A DNA stretch of 64,000 nucleotides from JBFWRK01 sp050248955 (GCA_050248955.1 JBFWRK010000009.1:1-64000); one strand, 5' to 3'; shown: positions 29,022-36,738, counted from the first letter of the stretch. The notes: generated by a model from the sequence alone, not told the origin. Program-made: numbers and translations.

Positions 29022-29950
29022 TTCCCGGCGAGGGCGGCGACGACGGGCGCGAACGCGTCGACGTCGTCGGCACCGACGATCACGTAGCTGAAGCCCCATC
29101 GCTCACGACGGGCGAGGAGATCCTCGATCAGCTGCTCTGCGGACCCGATGAGCGCGAACGGCGATGCCTCGACCATCGACCGCTCGACACCGATCGCCGC
29201 GGCGACGCCGTCCATGACAGTCGTCCGCTGGTCGGTGACGTTGACCATGAACGCGCGGATGTTCAGCTCGATGTCGTCGAGGCGGTCACCTGCTACCTCC
29301 CGAACGATGCCGATCTTCTCGTCGACGGCTCCGGCGGTCATGGTCGAGATCGCGTCGGGTCCGACCACCCCGGCTGTCAGGGTGCCGTTGATCCCGACGA
29401 TGTCCGCCTCGCGCGCTGCGAACGTGAGCACCCGCCGACCGCCGCCGCCGATCAACAGCGGAGGCCAGGGTTGCTGCACCGGCTTCGGGCGGCCGTCGTA
29501 GCCGGTCACCGTGTAGTGGGCGCCGGCGACGGAGAACGGAGCGTCGCTCAACGCCCCCTTCATCACCGCGATCGCCTCGACGAAGCGGTCGATGCGCACC
29601 TTGGGGGAGTCGTAGGGGATGCCGGACTGCTCGTAGTCGGACTGCATCCAACCGGCGCCCATGCCGATCTCGAGTCGTCCTTGGGAGAGCACATCGATCG
29701 TCGCGAGCTCCTTGGCCAGCACGATCGGGTGCCTGTAATCGTTGTCCCAGACGAGCGCGCCGATCCGCAATCGATCGGTCGCGTCGGCAGCCGCCATCAG
29801 CGCGGGCACGGGCGCGAACTGCTCGGTGAAGTGGTCCGGCATCGACAGCACGTCGTAGCCGTGGGCCTCCACCCGCCGGGCGAGTGAGACCCACGCGGCG
29901 CGATCAGGGGCAGAGGAGGCTTGGACGCCGAAGCGGAACGGTCGCATCAT
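29018..29950 (-). CDS. LLM-class (luciferase-like) F420-dependent oxidoreductase
   Basis: A flavin/F420-type TIM-barrel oxidoreductase of 310 residues. Features include FRFGVQASSAPDRAAWVSLA at the N-terminus, YDVLSMPDHF, LGxGAGW-like LEIGMGAGWMQSDYEQSGI, and PLLIGGGGRRVLTFAAREAD. The overall pattern matches the actinobacterial TIGR03621-like F420 group. ATG at 29950 is supported by a TACCGT -10 box 6 nt upstream on this strand. It precedes a Gfo/Idh/MocA gene in a two-gene operon and is divergent from a penicillin-binding protein. The substrate is unknown. Confidence 0.86.
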   Translation of the reverse strand: MMRPFRFGVQASSAPDRAAWVSLARRVEAHGYDVLSMPDHFTEQFAPVPALMAAADATDRLRIGALVWDNDYRHPIVLAKELATIDVLSQGRLEIGMGAGWMQSDYEQSGIPYDSPKVRIDRFVEAIAVMKGALSDAPFSVAGAHYTVTGYDGRPKPVQQPWPPLLIGGGGRRVLTFAAREADIVGINGTLTAGVVGPDAISTMTAGAVDEKIGIVREVAGDRLDDIELNIRAFMVNVTDQRTTVMDGVAAAIGVERSMVEASPFALIGSAEQLIEDLLARRERWGFSYVIVGADDVDAFAPVVAALAGK

Positions 29951-29956
29951 GTGTCG

Positions 29957-29962
29957 ACGGTA
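29957..29962 (-). promoter_or_regulatory. -10 element for the LLM oxidoreductase, probable leaderless transcript
   Basis: On the minus strand TACCGT lies 6 nt before ATG at 29950 with no ribosome-binding site. The divergent penicillin-binding protein has its own -10 only about 50 bp away. Confidence 0.5.
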
Positions 29963-30008
29963 CACGGCGGCGATCCGAGGGTGATCGGGTCGCGGGATGC
30001 CTCGCCAC

Positions 30009-30014
30009 TAGCCT
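30009..30014 (+). promoter_or_regulatory. -10 element for the class A PBP, probable leaderless transcript
   Basis: TAGCCT lies 10 nt before GTG at 30025, the same hexamer as before def. It supports GTG 30025 as start rather than the longer open frame from 29884, which runs into the divergent gene. Confidence 0.5.
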
Positions 30015-30024
30015 CGGTCCCGTT

Positions 30025-32298
30025 GTGCAGCGCGTCTCCTGGTTGTTCAAGCTGACCCTCGTCGTGGTCGTGTCCGGGCTCGGTCTGGCCGCCGTGACGG
30101 TGGGCGTGGTGCCGAGGGTCGTCGAGGCGTTGCACGCCCACGACGAGTTGCCGATCACCCTGCCGCCGTTCAGCGACCTCGCGCAGCGGACGTACGTCTA
30201 CGACGCCGCCGGGAACGAGATCGCGTTCTTCGAGCGGGAGAACAGCCAGCCGATCGACGTGTCGCTGGTGCCGGAGCCGGTCATCGCCGCGCTGCTGGCG
30301 GTCGAGGACACCGAGTTCTACCAGCACCACGGCGTCAACCTCCGCAGCCTCGTGCGGGCCATCCTCGCCAACGTCGAGAGCGGCACGAGCCGCCAGGGCG
30401 CGTCGACGATCACGCAGCAGGTCGTGAAGCTCGAGTACCTCTCCGGACTCGAACGCGACGCCCGGTACAAGCTGCTGCAGGCGCGGTACGCGGTGCTCCT
30501 CGAGAAGGAGATACCGAAGAGCAAGATCCTCGAGCGCTACCTCAACACGATCTACCTCGGGAACAACGCCTACGGCATCCAGGCCGCGGCCGAGACGTAC
30601 TTCGGCAAGGAGGCGAAGGACCTGACGATGGTCGAGGGCGCGTTCCTCGCCGGTCTCGTGCGGGCGCCGTCGACCTACGACCCGATCCGCAACCCGGAGC
30701 GGAGTCGTGCCCGCTTCAAGCAGGTGATGCGGCGCATCGCCGAGGTCGGCTTGATGGACCCGGCGGAGGCAGAGCAGCTCGGCAGCGAGTGGCCGCTGCC
30801 CGAGAAGACGCAGCGCGCGGCCGCGCGGCCGACGGCCCGGACCTACTTCACCGAGACGGTGAAGGACTACCTCCTCAACCGCACCGACATCCTCGGCGAA
30901 GACGAGCAGAGCCGCGTGAACGCGCTGTTCCGGGGCGGTCTGCGGATCTACACGACGCTCGACTCCAACCTGCAGGCGCTCGCGGAGCAGGCGAAGCGCG
31001 ACCAGCTGCCTGCGAATGCCACGGGGATCGAGGCCGCGATGACGACGCTCGACACGGCGACCGGCGCGGTGCGGGCGATGGTCGGTGGCGCCGGGTTCCA
31101 GCGCGGCGTGAACGAGGTGAACCTCGCGTTGCGGCCTCGTCAGACCGGATCGAGCATCAAGATCTTCGTGCTCTCCGCCGCAATCGAGGCAGGAGCGCAG
31201 CCGACCGACGTCATCGACGGCACGCTGCCGTGCACGCTGCCCAACCCTGGTGACCCGAAGGATCCGTTCGTGATCACCTCGGGCGTCAGCAAGGCGCCGG
31301 CGACGCTCCAGGAGATGACCTGGTCGTCGATCAACTGTGCGTTCGCCCGGCTGTCGCAGATCGTCGGGTTGAGCCGGGTCGTCGACACCACCTACCGCAT
31401 GTCGCACTCGCCGTACCTGACCGGCGACCCGGCGATCGACGGCGCCCGCAAGATCGAACCGTTCGCGAGCTATGCGACCGGCGCCAACGAGATGTCGTCG
31501 CTCGACATGGCCGCCGGCGGCCAGACGATCGCGAACCACGGGCTGCACCACGACCCCTACTTCGTCGAGCGGATCGACGGCCCTGACGGCACCGTCGTCT
31601 ACCAGCACGAGCTCGCCGGGGTGCAGGTGCTCACGCCCGAGGCCGCGGACACGACGGTCGACATCCTGAGGGGCGTGCTGACCCGCGGCACGGCGCGCAA
31701 CGTCGGCGGCCTCGACGGCGGCAACCGGCCTGCGGCGGGGAAGACCGGTACGCAGGACAACAACTCGAACGCCTGGTTCGTCGGCTTCACGCCGCAGCTG
31801 ACCACCGCGGTGTGGGTCGGTGACCCGAAGGCGTACACGCCGATGGTGAACATTCCGGAGTTCCGCGCCGTCGGCGTGGGCAAGGTCCAGGGTGGCACGT
31901 TCCCTGCCCGCATCTGGAAGGCGTTCATGGAGCCGGCCCACTTCGGGCTGCCGGCGATCGACTGGCCGGCGCCGCCCCCGCCGGCCCGCCGCGCCGCGCG
32001 GCTCTACCTGCCGGGGAACGAGTGCCTCGCCCGCTCCTCGAGTGGCGCTGCGTCGACGGCGACCACGGTCGCGGGTGAGCCGCCCGCAGAAGCACCGCCG
32101 GCTCCCGTCTACCAGGCCGTGGACCCTGGCACGACCATCCCGCCGGAGGTGCTCGATCCCGAGGCACCGATGCCCTCGGTGGCGAACGGCATCTTGGTGT
32201 ACAACTGCGCCCGGGGGCTGCCCAGGCCTCCGACACCGACCACGGCGCCCGCGCCGGCCACGACCGTGGCCGAAGCACCCCCGCCATCAGGAGGATAG
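30025..32298 (+). CDS. Class A penicillin-binding protein (transglycosylase/transpeptidase)
   Basis: A bifunctional peptidoglycan synthase of 757 residues. One membrane anchor (LFKLTLVVVVSGLGLAAVTVG) is followed by a GT51 transglycosylase domain with VEDTEFYQHHGVNLRSLVRA and GASTITQQVVK. The transpeptidase domain has the serine box TGSSIKIF, the SxN box SSIN and the KTG box GKTGTQDNN. The last 120 residues are Pro/Ala/Thr-rich and extracellular. GTG at 30025 places the start directly before the anchor and after a -10 box. Divergent from the LLM gene; the zinc-ribbon gene follows immediately. Confidence 0.95.
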   Translation: MQRVSWLFKLTLVVVVSGLGLAAVTVGVVPRVVEALHAHDELPITLPPFSDLAQRTYVYDAAGNEIAFFERENSQPIDVSLVPEPVIAALLAVEDTEFYQHHGVNLRSLVRAILANVESGTSRQGASTITQQVVKLEYLSGLERDARYKLLQARYAVLLEKEIPKSKILERYLNTIYLGNNAYGIQAAAETYFGKEAKDLTMVEGAFLAGLVRAPSTYDPIRNPERSRARFKQVMRRIAEVGLMDPAEAEQLGSEWPLPEKTQRAAARPTARTYFTETVKDYLLNRTDILGEDEQSRVNALFRGGLRIYTTLDSNLQALAEQAKRDQLPANATGIEAAMTTLDTATGAVRAMVGGAGFQRGVNEVNLALRPRQTGSSIKIFVLSAAIEAGAQPTDVIDGTLPCTLPNPGDPKDPFVITSGVSKAPATLQEMTWSSINCAFARLSQIVGLSRVVDTTYRMSHSPYLTGDPAIDGARKIEPFASYATGANEMSSLDMAAGGQTIANHGLHHDPYFVERIDGPDGTVVYQHELAGVQVLTPEAADTTVDILRGVLTRGTARNVGGLDGGNRPAAGKTGTQDNNSNAWFVGFTPQLTTAVWVGDPKAYTPMVNIPEFRAVGVGKVQGGTFPARIWKAFMEPAHFGLPAIDWPAPPPPARRAARLYLPGNECLARSSSGAASTATTVAGEPPAEAPPAPVYQAVDPGTTIPPEVLDPEAPMPSVANGILVYNCARGLPRPPTPTTAPAPATTVAEAPPPSGG

Positions 32299-33006
32299 AT
32301 GTCCGCCCTCGACGAGCTCCTCGCGCTGCAGGAGCTCGATGCCGCCATCGACCAGATCCCGCACCGGCGGCAGCGGCTCCCAGAGCGGTCGGCCGCGCTC
32401 GAGGCCGCGACCGAGGTTGCCCGGCTCGAGGCACAGCGCGCCGACGCCGCCGCCCGTGTCGAGACTGCCTCCCGGCGGATCGACGAGCTCGAGGCAGCGG
32501 GCTCGGTCCGGGCGACGAGGAAGGAGCGGCTCGAGAAGCAGTTGAAGACCGTGATCGCACCCCGCGAGGCCGAGGCGTTGATGCACGAGATCGCTCGGCT
32601 CGACGACGAGCGCAGCGGCGCCGACGACGAGGAGCTCATGCTGCTCGACGAGGTCGAGTCGGCCGAGGCCGCGATCGCCGCTGCTGACGAGTCGCTGGCA
32701 CCGGGGCGCGCCGCGACGGAGGAGACCGCCGCGGCACTCGCTGCGGCCGAAGCCGTGCTCGGCGACGAGATCGCCGCGCTGCGGGATCGACGTGATGCCA
32801 CGGCCCACGCGATCCCACCTGAACTGCTGCAGCGTTACGAGTCGATGCGGGCGTCGTTCGGCGGCACCGCGATCGCCAAGGTCGTGTCCGGCCACTGCGG
32901 CGCGTGCCACCTCGATCTCTCCCGCGCGTTCCTCGACTCGCTCAAGAATGCCGGTGCCGACGCACTCATCGAGTGCGAGCAGTGCGGCCGCCTCCTCGTC
33001 CACTGA
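32299..33006 (+). CDS. Coiled-coil C4 zinc-ribbon protein (DUF164-like)
   Basis: A 235-residue protein. About 170 N-terminal residues form long coiled coils (ALEAATEVARLEAQRADAAA, RKERLEKQLKTVIAPREAEA), and the C-terminus holds a four-cysteine zinc ribbon (CGACHLDLSR ... CEQCGRLLVH). The layout fits the family that includes H. pylori HP0958 and mycobacterial Rv2229c, putative nucleic-acid or secretion-related adaptors. ATG follows GGAGGATAG directly after the PBP stop. Its stop overlaps the next ATG (TGATG). Confidence 0.82.
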   Translation: MSALDELLALQELDAAIDQIPHRRQRLPERSAALEAATEVARLEAQRADAAARVETASRRIDELEAAGSVRATRKERLEKQLKTVIAPREAEALMHEIARLDDERSGADDEELMLLDEVESAEAAIAAADESLAPGRAATEETAAALAAAEAVLGDEIAALRDRRDATAHAIPPELLQRYESMRASFGGTAIAKVVSGHCGACHLDLSRAFLDSLKNAGADALIECEQCGRLLVH

Positions 33007-33479
33007 TGTTCCTGTGGTTCATCGGGACGGTGTCGCTGGCCGTCTGGCTCGTCTTCCACGATCCTCGGTTCGACTATCGCGTGCTCGCGGTCGGCGCGCT
33101 CCTGCCTGACATCGTCGATGCCCCGTTCGGCGGCGCACGCGTGATGCACTCGGTGGTCGGCAACGTCGCGTTGCTCGCCGTCGTGATGCTGAGCACGATC
33201 GGGCGCCGGCAGCGGCGAAGGATGCTGCTCGCGTTGCCGATCGGCAGCTTCCTGCACCTCGTGTTCGACGGCGCGTTCGCGAGCACCTCGGTGTTCTGGT
33301 GGCCGGTCACGGGCACGTCGTTCGACGATGCCCGGTTGCCGTCGATCGAGCGCGGCGCCACGAGCATCATCTTCGAGGTCATCGGCCTCGCCGTGCTGGC
33401 GTGGTTCTGGCACCGCTTCCGCCTGGCCGACCCGGGCCGGCGGAGCACGCTCCTCCGCACGGGCCACCTCGTCGAGTGA
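33006..33479 (+). CDS. Membrane protein, YdjM-like metal-dependent hydrolase family
   Basis: A 157-residue membrane protein with three or four hydrophobic segments (FLWFIGTVSLAVWLVF, VVGNVALLAVVMLSTI, FEVIGLAVLAWFWH). Polar motifs between them, LLPDIVD, MHSVVGN and GSFLHLVFDG, resemble the Asp/His set of the YdjM/DUF457 membrane hydrolases. Activity is not established for such proteins. The ATG overlaps the preceding stop. It is followed by a phosphoglycerate-mutase-like gene. Confidence 0.65.
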   Translation: MFLWFIGTVSLAVWLVFHDPRFDYRVLAVGALLPDIVDAPFGGARVMHSVVGNVALLAVVMLSTIGRRQRRRMLLALPIGSFLHLVFDGAFASTSVFWWPVTGTSFDDARLPSIERGATSIIFEVIGLAVLAWFWHRFRLADPGRRSTLLRTGHLVE

Positions 33480-33497
33480 CTGTGGTGTACTGAGCAC

Positions 33498-34070
33498 GTG
33501 CTGATCGTCGTCCGCCATGGCCGCACCATCGCGAACGCGGCCGGGCTCCTGCAGGGCCGGGTCGACCACCCGCTCGACGAGGTCGGCCGCCTCCAGGCGG
33601 AGATGATCGCGAGGGCGCTCGGCGCCGTCGACCGCGTGATCGCCAGCCCGCTGCGTCGGGCGCAGGAGACGGCGTCGGCACTCGGCCTGCCGGTCGAGAC
33701 GGACGATCGCTGGCTCGAGCTCGACTACGGCGAGATCGACGGCAAGGCGGTGCGCGACGTGCCCGACGAGACCTGGTTGCGGTGGCGCACCGACCCTGAC
33801 TTCGCGCCGGTCGGCGGGGAGTCGTATGCGCAGCTCCACTCCCGCGTCGTGCCGGCCTGCGAGGAGCTGGTCGAAGAGTCCCGCGGTCGCACGGTCGTCG
33901 TCGTGAGCCACGTCTCGCCGATCAAGGCGGCGATCGCCTGGGCGCTCGGCGTACCGGGCTCGGCGGCGTTCAGGTGCTTCCTCGACCAGGCGTCGATCAG
34001 CCGCATCGACATCGGCCGCCTCGGCCCCGTGCTCCGTTCGTACAACGAGACCTGGCACCTCGACGCGTAA
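33498..34070 (+). CDS. Histidine phosphatase (phosphoglycerate mutase family)
   Basis: A 190-residue member of the histidine phosphatase superfamily. The catalytic motif VVRHGRTIANAAGLLQGRVD contains the phospho-accepting His of RHG, ASPLRRAQETA the second Arg region, LELDYGEIDGK the acid, and VVVVSHVSPIKAA the second His. Actinobacterial relatives act on sugar phosphates or cofactor precursors, and the true substrate cannot be told. GTG at 33498 has no Shine-Dalgarno and follows a TGTACT-like -10, so it may be leaderless. Confidence 0.85.
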   Translation: MLIVVRHGRTIANAAGLLQGRVDHPLDEVGRLQAEMIARALGAVDRVIASPLRRAQETASALGLPVETDDRWLELDYGEIDGKAVRDVPDETWLRWRTDPDFAPVGGESYAQLHSRVVPACEELVEESRGRTVVVVSHVSPIKAAIAWALGVPGSAAFRCFLDQASISRIDIGRLGPVLRSYNETWHLDA

Positions 34071-34073
34071 CCT
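34068..34073 (+). promoter_or_regulatory. -10 element for mscS, probable leaderless transcript
   Basis: TAACCT lies 6 nt before GTG at 34080; its first bases include the stop codon of the upstream gene. No ribosome-binding site is present. Confidence 0.45.
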
Positions 34074-34079
34074 GGCTCC

Positions 34080-34958
34080 GTGATCCGCATCGTCGCCGCA
34101 TCGACCGGTTGGTCGGGGGTCGGCGAGTGGCTCCGCGACGAGGCGCTCGTCGTCGTGATGATCTGCTCGGGTGCCTACCTCGCCACCCGCGTGGTCAGCG
34201 TGCTCGCGCGGCGCCAGGCGCGGCGACTCGCCGAGCTGCGCGCCGCGGGCGGTGGCCCCGCGGCGAACACGATCGGCGCGCACGAAGGGGCGCTCATCGG
34301 CGCGCTCCGATGGGCCGTCAACTTCAGCATCGTGACGGTCGCGTTGATCTGGGTGCTGATCGAGCTCAACCTGCCGGCCTCGGCGCTCGTGCCGCTGGCA
34401 TCGGTGGTCGGCGCCGGGCTCGGCTTCGGCGCCCAGCAGATCGTCGGCGACGTCCTCGCCGGGATCTTCATCCTGTCCGAGCGGCAGTTCGGCATCGGCG
34501 ACCTCATCCGCGTCGGCCCGCTGGGCGCGGTCGGCTGGGTCGAGGGCCGCGTCGAGGAGGTGACCCTCCGCGTCACCAAGCTGCGCACGTCTGACGGCGA
34601 CCTCGTCACGATCGCCAACGGCGAGCTGCGCCAGAGCGTCAACGCATCGCGCGACTGGGCGCGGATGCTCATCATCGTGCCACTGCCGCGGGACGTCGAT
34701 CTGGAGGCCGTCACGGTGCGCCTCAACGAGATCGGAGCGGCGATGGCGACCGAGGACGAGTGGGCTGCCGTCATGATCGAACCGCCTGCGGTCGCAGGTG
34801 TCGAGGATCTCGGATCCGAGACGATCGAGGTCCGGGTCACGGGACGGACGTTGCCGGCGCAGCAATCCCGCGTCGCTCGCGAGCTGCGCCGCCGGATCGC
34901 CGTCGGCCTGCGCGAGACGAGCGGGCCGGTACGGGTCTCGTCAGAGTCGGGTTCGTGA
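34080..34958 (+). CDS. Small-conductance mechanosensitive channel, MscS family
   Basis: A membrane channel of 292 residues that opens under tension to release solutes. Transmembrane segments are seen at about residues 20-40, 75-95 and in the pore helix ASVVGAGLGFGAQQIVGDVL, which holds the Gly/Ala-packed TM3 of MscS. The beta domain follows (FGIGDLIRVGPLGAVGWVEG, VTLRVTKLRTSDGDLVTIAN) and then an alpha/beta domain. GTG at 34080 has a -10 box 6 nt upstream. The stop overlaps the next small membrane gene. Confidence 0.9.
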   Translation: MIRIVAASTGWSGVGEWLRDEALVVVMICSGAYLATRVVSVLARRQARRLAELRAAGGGPAANTIGAHEGALIGALRWAVNFSIVTVALIWVLIELNLPASALVPLASVVGAGLGFGAQQIVGDVLAGIFILSERQFGIGDLIRVGPLGAVGWVEGRVEEVTLRVTKLRTSDGDLVTIANGELRQSVNASRDWARMLIIVPLPRDVDLEAVTVRLNEIGAAMATEDEWAAVMIEPPAVAGVEDLGSETIEVRVTGRTLPAQQSRVARELRRRIAVGLRETSGPVRVSSESGS

Positions 34959-35104
34959 TGAGGAGCGTCCGCCGGCAGCGACTCTCGACCTGGATCGCGA
35001 TCGTCGTCTTCCTCGCCGCGCTCACGCTCTGGATCATCGGCCGGCCGGACGACGACCAGATCGAACAGCCGATCGCACCGGTCGCGACGTCGTCCACGGA
35101 CTGA
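34958..35104 (+). CDS. Small single-pass membrane protein
   Basis: A 48-residue protein with a basic N-terminus (RSVRRQRLS), one membrane helix (TWIAIVVFLAALTLWII) and an acidic, Thr/Ser-ending exterior tail. ATG at 34958 overlaps the mscS stop (TGATG), which supports translation. No family is recognised. It is followed by a strong hairpin and so ends the transcription unit. Confidence 0.55.
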   Translation: MRSVRRQRLSTWIAIVVFLAALTLWIIGRPDDDQIEQPIAPVATSSTD

Positions 35105-35121
35105 CGTCTCGGCGCGAAGAG

Positions 35122-35158
35122 GCCGGGACGGGAGGAGGGCGGATCCTCCCGTCCCGGC
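35122..35158 (+). terminator. Perfect 15-bp-arm hairpin after the mscS operon
   Basis: gccgggacgggagga and its exact reverse complement flank a 7-nt loop, 17 nt after the preceding stop codon. No T-run follows, as is common for high-GC actinobacterial terminators. It probably terminates the mscS operon. Confidence 0.7.
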
Positions 35159-35160
35159 AC

Positions 35161-35182
35161 CATCACACAGTTCGGTGTGATG
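35161..35182. repeat. Second perfect hairpin, 8-bp arms
   Basis: catcacac-agttcg-gtgtgatg is a perfect inverted repeat, two bases after the larger hairpin. It could be a back-up terminator or a protein-binding site. The rest of the non-coding stretch 35183-35316 shows only a TACCCT box near 35258. Confidence 0.5.
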
Positions 35183-35316
35183 CGGTCGTCGGTCCCCAGT
35201 CTCGGGGGGGTGGACTGCGGGCGTTCAGCGTGGGAACCGTGACCTGCGGGTGTCCTACCCTCTCGGTGGCAGCAGCTAAACGCGCGATCGAAGATTTTCT
35301 CGAGGAGGCGGCCGGC

Positions 35317-35458
35317 GTGGACCGGTGCGGACATCTCGACACCATCGTTGACGTCGCGCCGTCCGGCGATGGGGTGTGCGGAGTGCCTCGCGACGGGTGG
35401 GCGCTGGGTGCACCTGCGGATGTGCCAGCAGTGCGGCCACGTCGCCGTCGCAGCAGCC
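35317..35458 (+). pseudogene. Broken UBP-type zinc-finger protein gene
   Basis: GTG at 35317 follows GAGGAGG by 8 nt and opens VDRCGHLDTIVDVAPSGDG. After a run of four G (35371-35374) the homology moves to another frame, MGCAECLATGGRWVHLRMC then QQCGHV. Together these match the first half of a UBP-type (ubiquitin-hydrolase-like) zinc finger, C-HLDTI-DVxPS-DGC-ECL-GxRWVHLRxC-CGHV. One extra G breaks the frame. The second half (normally GCCDSS and a His-rich part) is missing: homology ends at 35443, and repeat cluster A begins at 35465. Such proteins are small and of uncertain function in actinobacteria; this copy should be inactive. Confidence 0.8.
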
Positions 35459-35464
35459 GGGTCG

Positions 35465-35570
35465 ATCATGTCAGCGACGTCGATCCATGTCAGGGAATCC
35501 GAAGCGTGACACCGAATCGCTGACCCGAATGAGGGTCGCTGACATGGATCGAGATTGCTGACATGGATCA
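35465..35570. repeat. Repeat cluster A (66-bp direct repeat plus inverted 24-bp units)
   Basis: Bases 35465-35530 are 59/66 identical, without gaps, to 38383-38448 in the same orientation. Inside the cluster, 35470-35493 and 35539-35562 are inverted copies of one another (21 of 24 positions). A further partial copy, ctgacatggatca, follows. The arrangement of several short related units in both orientations resembles the ends of an insertion sequence with the middle lost. No transposase is present. Confidence 0.75.
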
Positions 35571-35620
35571 GGAACGCCTGCTCGCGCCGTGCTGATCGTT
35601 GCCGTCGGGAGCTGGCGCGC

Positions 35621-36247
35621 TCAGACGGCAGGGGTGACGTGGGCGAGGTCGATGTCGAGCGAGTCGACCACGCTGCTGGCGAGGGCGACCAGCTCGTCGC
35701 CCGACATCGTTGGTGCGGCGAGCAGGACGCGGGTCAACGAGGCTATTGCCGCCAGCGTTGCCTCGTCGTCCAGGCGACCGGCGGCGTCGGACTTCGTGCG
35801 CGGCGCCGCGATGCCGAGCTCGGCCACGACGTACGCGCCCTGCCAGGTGAGCGTCTGCACCATCATCCGTCGGGCGTTTGCTCCGCCGGACGTGCCGGCA
35901 CTGATCACGGCGACCGGCTTGCGATACAGACTGCCCGAGCCGACCAGCCAGTCGAATGCGTTCTTCACCGCGCCGGCGACGGCACCGGCGTACTCCGGAG
36001 CGGCCACGAGGACCACGTCCGCCGCCGTCACCCTCCGCCGCCAATCGTCGATGACCTCGATCGGCTCCTCCTCGCGATCGGGATCGAAGGCAGGAACGTG
36101 GGCGAGACGATCGAAGTCGTCGATGGTCGCGCCGTCGGCGACCGCGATGACCGCTGCCGCCTCGAGCGCGGCCCGATTCGCAGACCGGCCCTGCAGGCTG
36201 CCGCACACCGTCAGCAGCCGGACTTCGTGACGTCGATCGTCGGACAT
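35621..36247 (-). CDS. NADPH-dependent FMN reductase family protein
   Basis: A flavodoxin-fold reductase of 208 residues. LLTVCGSLQGRSANRAALEA holds the FMN-phosphate loop (GSxxxxSxN), VVLVAAPEYAGAVAGAVKNA the PEY-G-P/A-G-KNA flavin motif, and KPVAVISAGTSGGANARRMM the third segment. Such enzymes reduce flavins, quinones or azo compounds. It is divergent from a cupin-MarR operon, and a TTGACC -35-like hexamer for this strand lies in MarR operator 1, so common control is likely. It lies within the segment bounded by the direct repeats. Confidence 0.85.
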   Translation of the reverse strand: MSDDRRHEVRLLTVCGSLQGRSANRAALEAAAVIAVADGATIDDFDRLAHVPAFDPDREEEPIEVIDDWRRRVTAADVVLVAAPEYAGAVAGAVKNAFDWLVGSGSLYRKPVAVISAGTSGGANARRMMVQTLTWQGAYVVAELGIAAPRTKSDAAGRLDDEATLAAIASLTRVLLAAPTMSGDELVALASSVVDSLDIDLAHVTPAV

Positions 36248-36294
36248 GCGAGGAACAACGTCTCGACGGCGAAAAACAGTTCCGATCGATATTG

Positions 36295-36309
36295 GTCAAC
36301 CACATTGAC
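36295..36309. promoter_or_regulatory. MarR-type operator 1
   Basis: GTCAA-ccaca-TTGAC is a perfect 5-bp inverted repeat. The right half is the -35 element of the cupin promoter, and the left half reads TTGAC on the other strand, facing the FMN reductase gene. Binding here would block both directions. Confidence 0.65.
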
Positions 36310-36334
36310 GAGTGGCGGCGTGTCCGGGTACCGT
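36305..36334 (+). promoter_or_regulatory. Promoter of the cupin-marR operon
   Basis: -35 TTGACG (36305-36310), 18-bp spacer, -10 TACCGT (36329-36334). The start point would fall at about 36341, inside operator 2. The promoter thus lies between and within two identical-type palindromes, the usual layout of an autorepressed MarR operon. Confidence 0.55.
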
Positions 36335-36338
36335 GATG

Positions 36339-36353
36339 GTCAACTTCATTGAC
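36339..36353. promoter_or_regulatory. MarR-type operator 2
   Basis: GTCAA-cttca-TTGAC has the same arms as operator 1, 44 bp away centre to centre (about four helical turns). It covers the expected transcription start of the cupin gene. Confidence 0.65.
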
Positions 36354-36366
36354 GAAAGGGACGTCC

Positions 36367-36738
36367 ATGCCGATCATCCATGCCCCGTCCTCGCCGACGC
36401 ACGAGTTGGGCGGCGCCCGGTTCACGTCGCTCGCGACGCCGAGTCGCGGCTCGACCGAGACCTCGGTGTGGCAGGTGCAGATCGACGCGGGGACACCGGC
36501 GACGCCGCACTCGCTCACGCGCGAGGAGGTGTTCGTCGTGCTCGATGGCACCGCCTCGGTTCGCATCGGTGACCATGTCGATGTTGCTCGTCGCGGCGAT
36601 GCCATCGTGGTGCCACCCGACACCGAGTTCGAGCTGGCCAACTGCGGCGACGAGGTGCTGCGTCTCCTGTGCTGTCTCCCGGTCGGTGGCCGAGCACGGT
36701 CGGGGAGCGCGACGTTCACGCCGCCATGGGCCGAGTGA
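36367..36738 (+). CDS. Cupin domain protein
   Basis: A single-domain cupin of 123 residues. The first motif appears as TPHSLTREEVFVVLDGTASV (a G-x5-H-x3-E-like set), the second as GDAIVVPPDTEFELANCGDE. The metal ligands are only partly conserved, so it may bind a small molecule without an oxygenase reaction. ATG at 36367 has AAAGGGA upstream; the frame opens a little earlier at TTG 36349. It is co-transcribed with the marR gene, which overlaps its end, and may handle the compound sensed by MarR. Confidence 0.8.
   Translation: MPIIHAPSSPTHELGGARFTSLATPSRGSTETSVWQVQIDAGTPATPHSLTREEVFVVLDGTASVRIGDHVDVARRGDAIVVPPDTEFELANCGDEVLRLLCCLPVGGRARSGSATFTPPWAE

Noticed and set aside
32835..34865. A 676-codon minus-strand frame across four plus-strand genes
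   Set aside because: It covers several real genes with overlapping start/stop codons and has only compositional sequence.
35376..35561. Short frame starting MRSASRRVGAGCTCG as a gene
   Set aside because: It is an out-of-frame reading of the broken zinc-finger gene and the repeat cluster.
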